From Gillisia lutea (lineage in GTDB: Bacteria; Bacteroidota; Bacteroidia; Flavobacteriales; Flavobacteriaceae), in assembly GCF_021568705.1 (NCBI RefSeq), contig NZ_JAKGTH010000011.1, positions 1-64,000 on the forward strand: a stretch of 64,000 bases of DNA. Direction: 5' to 3'. Made by a program: the position numbers and the translations under genes. Of the stretch, positions 63,323 to 64,000 are shown piece after piece (position 1 is the first letter of the stretch; every line of letters starts with the position of its first letter). Under the pieces are notes generated by a model. The model worked only from the letters and a program-made list of their open reading frames with translations. It searched no databases and was not told the origin of the DNA.

Positions 63323-64000
63323 TTACTCTGTTACCGGTACAGGGATAAAAATATATCTACCAGTTATATCATTAAACCATACGTTGTAAACTCCTTCTTC
63401 GGTTACAATATCTCCACCAGAAACTCCTTGACCGCTAGGGAAAGGACCTGCCCATCCCATATCCCATGCAAGGTTGGCTCTAAATTTAGCATTAGCTCCA
63501 TTTAGCTCCACGTTTTGTGCATTCCAGATATGAGCATCTATAGAAGATGGAGTCATTTGAATATCCGGAGTAGGATTGTCATCTCCAGGCCATCCTACAG
63601 TTGTTCCGTCCCCAACTATACCAATCACATCATAAGTAGCTGCTCCACTGGCATCATAAGGTTCGAAAGTATAAGTTAATTCGTCAATATTTACAGTTAA
63701 ACTGTAGTAACCTGCAGTTGCTACATCAAAATTAGCTGGATCAGGGTCATCTTCAGTTTCTCTGTATTGTAAAGAGTTACCATCTTTACCATAGCTTGGT
63801 GCCCATGCTTGTCCAGCAACTAATTTGAATGAACCTACCTTGAATTTACCTGTGAAATAGTACACATTAGGATCTTCAGAATCTCTGAACATAGGTGTGT
63901 TATTATTATTCGGGTTCCATCCAGCTGCAGTAGCATCTCCAACAAGGTATAATTGTTTTGGAGCTGCTTCAACTTCTCCTTCAGGTAAAACTAAAGTAAG
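63323..64000 (-). CDS. SusE/SusF-like outer-membrane starch-binding protein (partial)
   Basis: The frame stays open to the window edge, so the N-terminus lies outside; at least 225 codons are visible. The repeat motif LYLVGDATAAGWNPNN occurs near the edge and IGIVGDGTTVGWPGDD about 100 residues later, each starting a SusE/SusF carbohydrate-binding module. FTGKFKVGSFKLVAGQAWAP and VWFNDITGRYIFIPV are also typical. It binds starch at the cell surface as part of a Sus complex, whose susC and susD would be expected beyond 64000. Confidence 0.9.
   Translation of the reverse strand, partial: LTLVLPEGEVEAAPKQLYLVGDATAAGWNPNNNNTPMFRDSEDPNVYYFTGKFKVGSFKLVAGQAWAPSYGKDGNSLQYRETEDDPDPANFDVATAGYYSLTVNIDELTYTFEPYDASGAATYDVIGIVGDGTTVGWPGDDNPTPDIQMTPSSIDAHIWNAQNVELNGANAKFRANLAWDMGWAGPFPSGQGVSGGDIVTEEGVYNVWFNDITGRYIFIPVPVTE

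Overview
The window is about 64 kb of low-GC chromosomal DNA from a member of the Bacteroidota, most likely a marine Flavobacteriaceae (a Gramella/Christiangramia, Salegentibacter or Zunongwangia type; this is inferred from protein style, not measured). Supporting signs are the TAnnTTTG -7 promoter boxes in front of several genes, the near absence of Shine-Dalgarno sequences, a tmRNA whose tag ends GENNYALAA, many TonB-receptor and beta-barrel proteins, acidic lipoprotein leaders, SusE/SusF-type starch-binding modules and a sodium-sugar symporter. No rRNA, tRNA, CRISPR array, insertion sequence or phage gene was seen.

Layout. 1-9.7 kb: a palindromic repeat at the left edge, a membrane-anchored LuxR-type regulator, a secreted serine hydrolase, the tmRNA gene (minus strand), a saccharopine/alanine dehydrogenase-like enzyme, a porin-BCCT transporter-universal stress protein operon (probable compatible-solute uptake), kdsA (LPS Kdo synthesis) and a DinB-like protein. 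9.7-17.3 kb: typA/bipA, ftsE, and a large TPR protein paired with an outer-membrane beta-barrel. 17.3-24.5 kb: small SRPBCC and DUF1801 proteins, then a compact four-gene cassette (thioredoxin-like, ApbE flavin transferase, DUF4266 mini-lipoprotein, DUF3570 beta-barrel) with a perfect 16-bp palindrome upstream; then two exported proteins and an SDR enzyme. 24.5-31.3 kb: two signalling pairs back to back, a six-PAS soluble histidine kinase with a receiver-only regulator and, divergently, a TPR-histidine kinase with a LytTR regulator. Between them lies a large hairpin element.

31.3-45.6 kb: GNAT acetyltransferase, lysA, an MFS exporter, sucC, a DUF1456 protein, then nitrogen assimilation: an outer-membrane porin-PII-AmtB ammonium operon divergent from gltBD (glutamate synthase). 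The shared control region carries four copies of a TAGGGG-type half-site in nested inverted repeats.

45.6-64 kb: carbohydrate use. galM and a sodium-sugar symporter on the plus strand converge on a galK-galT-LacI operon. A NrtR-type Nudix-fold regulator is divergent from galK and is followed by a galactan-degrading set (GH53 endo-galactanase lipoprotein, GH2 beta-galactosidase lipoprotein, a large clan-A glycosidase) and a convergent TonB-dependent receptor without SusD. Together these fit capture and breakdown of beta-1,4-galactan outside the cell and Leloir metabolism inside. A shared promoter motif links the symporter, galK/regulator and GH53 promoters. At the right edge a separate starch locus begins (SusE/SusF-like protein, partial, plus a GH13 alpha-amylase lipoprotein).

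The best candidates for under-described biology are the thioredoxin-ApbE-DUF4266-DUF3570 cassette, the SusD-less galactan locus with its shared motif, and the nested TAGGGG element between the ammonium and glutamate synthase operons.
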